NCBI RefSeq assembly: GCF_004770905.1 | Contig: NZ_RQHT01000015.1 | Span: 124,001-188,000 of the forward strand | Origin: Leptospira bandrabouensis | GTDB taxonomy: Bacteria > Spirochaetota > Leptospiria > Leptospirales > Leptospiraceae | Direction of reading: 5' to 3' | Length of the DNA stretch: 64,000 bases | Part shown: positions 63,133 through 64,000 of the stretch, one piece after another | Numbering within the stretch: the first letter of the stretch is position 1 | Layout: the number at the start of each line of letters is the position of its first letter | The notes under the pieces: generated by a model | The model's database searches: none | Seen by the model: only the letters and a program-made list of their open reading frames with translations | Told to the model about the DNA's origin: nothing | Made by a program: the position numbers and the translations under genes

Positions 63133-64000
63133 ATGAAAGTCCACGAATACCAGGCCAAAGAAATCCTACGTAGACACAATGCCAACGTTCCCTTCGGAAA
63201 GGTCATCGACACTGTCGGTGAGTTCGAAAAGGCATATAGCGAAGTTGTCCAAAAATCACCCGTTGTGGTGGTAAAAGCCCAAATCCACGCTGGTGGACGA
63301 GGAAAAGGTGGCGGGGTCAAAGTCGCAAAGACAAAAGATGACGCCAAAGCAGCAGCAGAGAAAATTCTCGGAATGCAACTCATCACTCCTCAGACCGGTC
63401 CAGAAGGAAAAAAAGTCCTGAAAGTGTATTTGGAACAAGGTCTTGAAATTGCAAAAGAATACTACCTTTCCATCTTACTCGATCGTGCATTTCGCAAAAC
63501 CATCATTATGGCATCCACTGAAGGTGGAATGGAAATCGAAGAAGTAGCAGAAACTCACCCAGAAAAAATCATCAAAATTCAGATTGATCCGGGTATTGGA
63601 ATCCAAGGTTCTCAAGTGCGTGAACTCGCATTTGCTTTAGGAATCCCAGCAGAAGCACAAAAGTCTTTTACAGCTCTTGTAAATTCAGTTTACAACGCAT
63701 ACATCAAAGAAGATGCAGCTCTTCTTGAAATTAACCCACTGATTCTCACAAAACAAAACGAAATCGTTGCGGGTGACTGCAAGATGGACTTAGATGAAAA
63801 CGCTCTTTACCGTCATCCAGAGAACGAAGCTCTTCGTGATATCACAGAAGAAGATCCGTATGAAGTAAAAGCAAAAGAATACAACCTAAACTATGTTAAG
63901 TTAGATGGTAACATTGGCTGTATGGTGAACGGTGCCGGACTTGCCATGGCAACTATGGACATCGTTAAGTTGGCTGGTGCTGAACCTGCTAACTTTTTGG
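63133..64000 (+). CDS. sucC: succinyl-CoA synthetase beta subunit (3' end cut by window edge)
   Basis: The ATG at 63,133 begins [24 protein letters not shown], the start of SucC, with AAGGAA just upstream as ribosome site. The ATP-grasp features [24 protein letters not shown] and [14 protein letters not shown] follow. About 289 of an expected 390 residues are present. With SucD it converts succinyl-CoA to succinate and ATP in the TCA cycle. sucD is expected just past the edge. Confidence 0.95.
   Translation, partial: MKVHEYQAKEILRRHNANVPFGKVIDTVGEFEKAYSEVVQKSPVVVVKAQIHAGGRGKGGGVKVAKTKDDAKAAAEKILGMQLITPQTGPEGKKVLKVYLEQGLEIAKEYYLSILLDRAFRKTIIMASTEGGMEIEEVAETHPEKIIKIQIDPGIGIQGSQVRELAFALGIPAEAQKSFTALVNSVYNAYIKEDAALLEINPLILTKQNEIVAGDCKMDLDENALYRHPENEALRDITEEDPYEVKAKEYNLNYVKLDGNIGCMVNGAGLAMATMDIVKLAGAEPANFL

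Overview
The window looks like a chromosomal segment of a spirochaete, most likely a saprophytic or low-virulence Leptospira. This genus call is inferred from several things: low GC content, a very long one-strand surface-polysaccharide locus opening with an EPS-type MarR regulator, large PAS histidine kinases, a membrane PP2C/SpoIIE-TPR protein, and lipoproteins with relaxed lipoboxes. No rRNA, tRNA, CRISPR array, insertion sequence or transposase was recognised by eye.

Positions 1-47,661 (all minus strand, read right to left) form one nearly gap-free polysaccharide operon. It begins with the MarR-type regulator at 47,320-47,661. Next come a GDP-fucose-synthase-like gene, a hydroxyacid dehydrogenase/FAD oxidase pair and an MsbA-type ABC exporter. 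A pseudaminic-acid module follows (pseC, pseF, pseG, pseH-like, PIG-L deacetylase, formyltransferase-like, pseI; about 36.7-42.5 kb). After it lies an accessory block (2OG dioxygenase, exonuclease-kinase fusion, Tyr-less SDR, degenerate HD protein, CMP-sugar synthetase; 32-36.7 kb). An amidotransferase block (two WbpG/PseA-like proteins flanking a HisH/HisF pair) occupies 28-32 kb. A legionaminic/sialic-type module (neuA-like, epimerase, legC, neuD-like, neuB, neuC, formyltransferase-like, PIG-L, CBS-nucleotidyltransferase) lies at 18-26 kb. A second accessory block (GMC oxidoreductase, aminotransferase, PGL-like protein, FkbM methyltransferase, HAD phosphatase, a fourth CMP-sugar synthetase, radical SAM/SPASM enzyme, SDR) lies at 8.4-18 kb. 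A CDP-6-deoxyhexose module (rfbF, rfbG, RmlC-like epimerase, reductase) and two glycosyltransferases lie at 1.7-6.9 kb. A second WbpG-HisH set runs off the left edge.

Taken together, the locus encodes at least two 5,7-diamino nonulosonic acids (legionaminic-like and pseudaminic-like). It carries enzymes for several N-substituents (acetyl, formyl, acetamidino) and other predicted decorations, plus CDP- and GDP-6-deoxy sugars. Not seen here are pseB and legB type 4,6-dehydratases, gmd, and any recognisable Wzx or Wzy.

Positions 47,662-48,175 are a regulatory intergenic region with several inverted repeats. Positions 48,176-64,000 hold unlinked genes: a PlsC-like acyltransferase and small lipoprotein, a SpoU-type rRNA methyltransferase, a 2,4-dienoyl-CoA reductase-type flavoenzyme, a response regulator and PAS histidine kinase that converge, an SDR, a PP2C/TPR membrane protein, a lipoprotein with a perfect metzincin zinc motif, a seven-repeat probable beta-propeller lipoprotein, another PAS histidine kinase, and the start of sucC, which is cut by the right edge.
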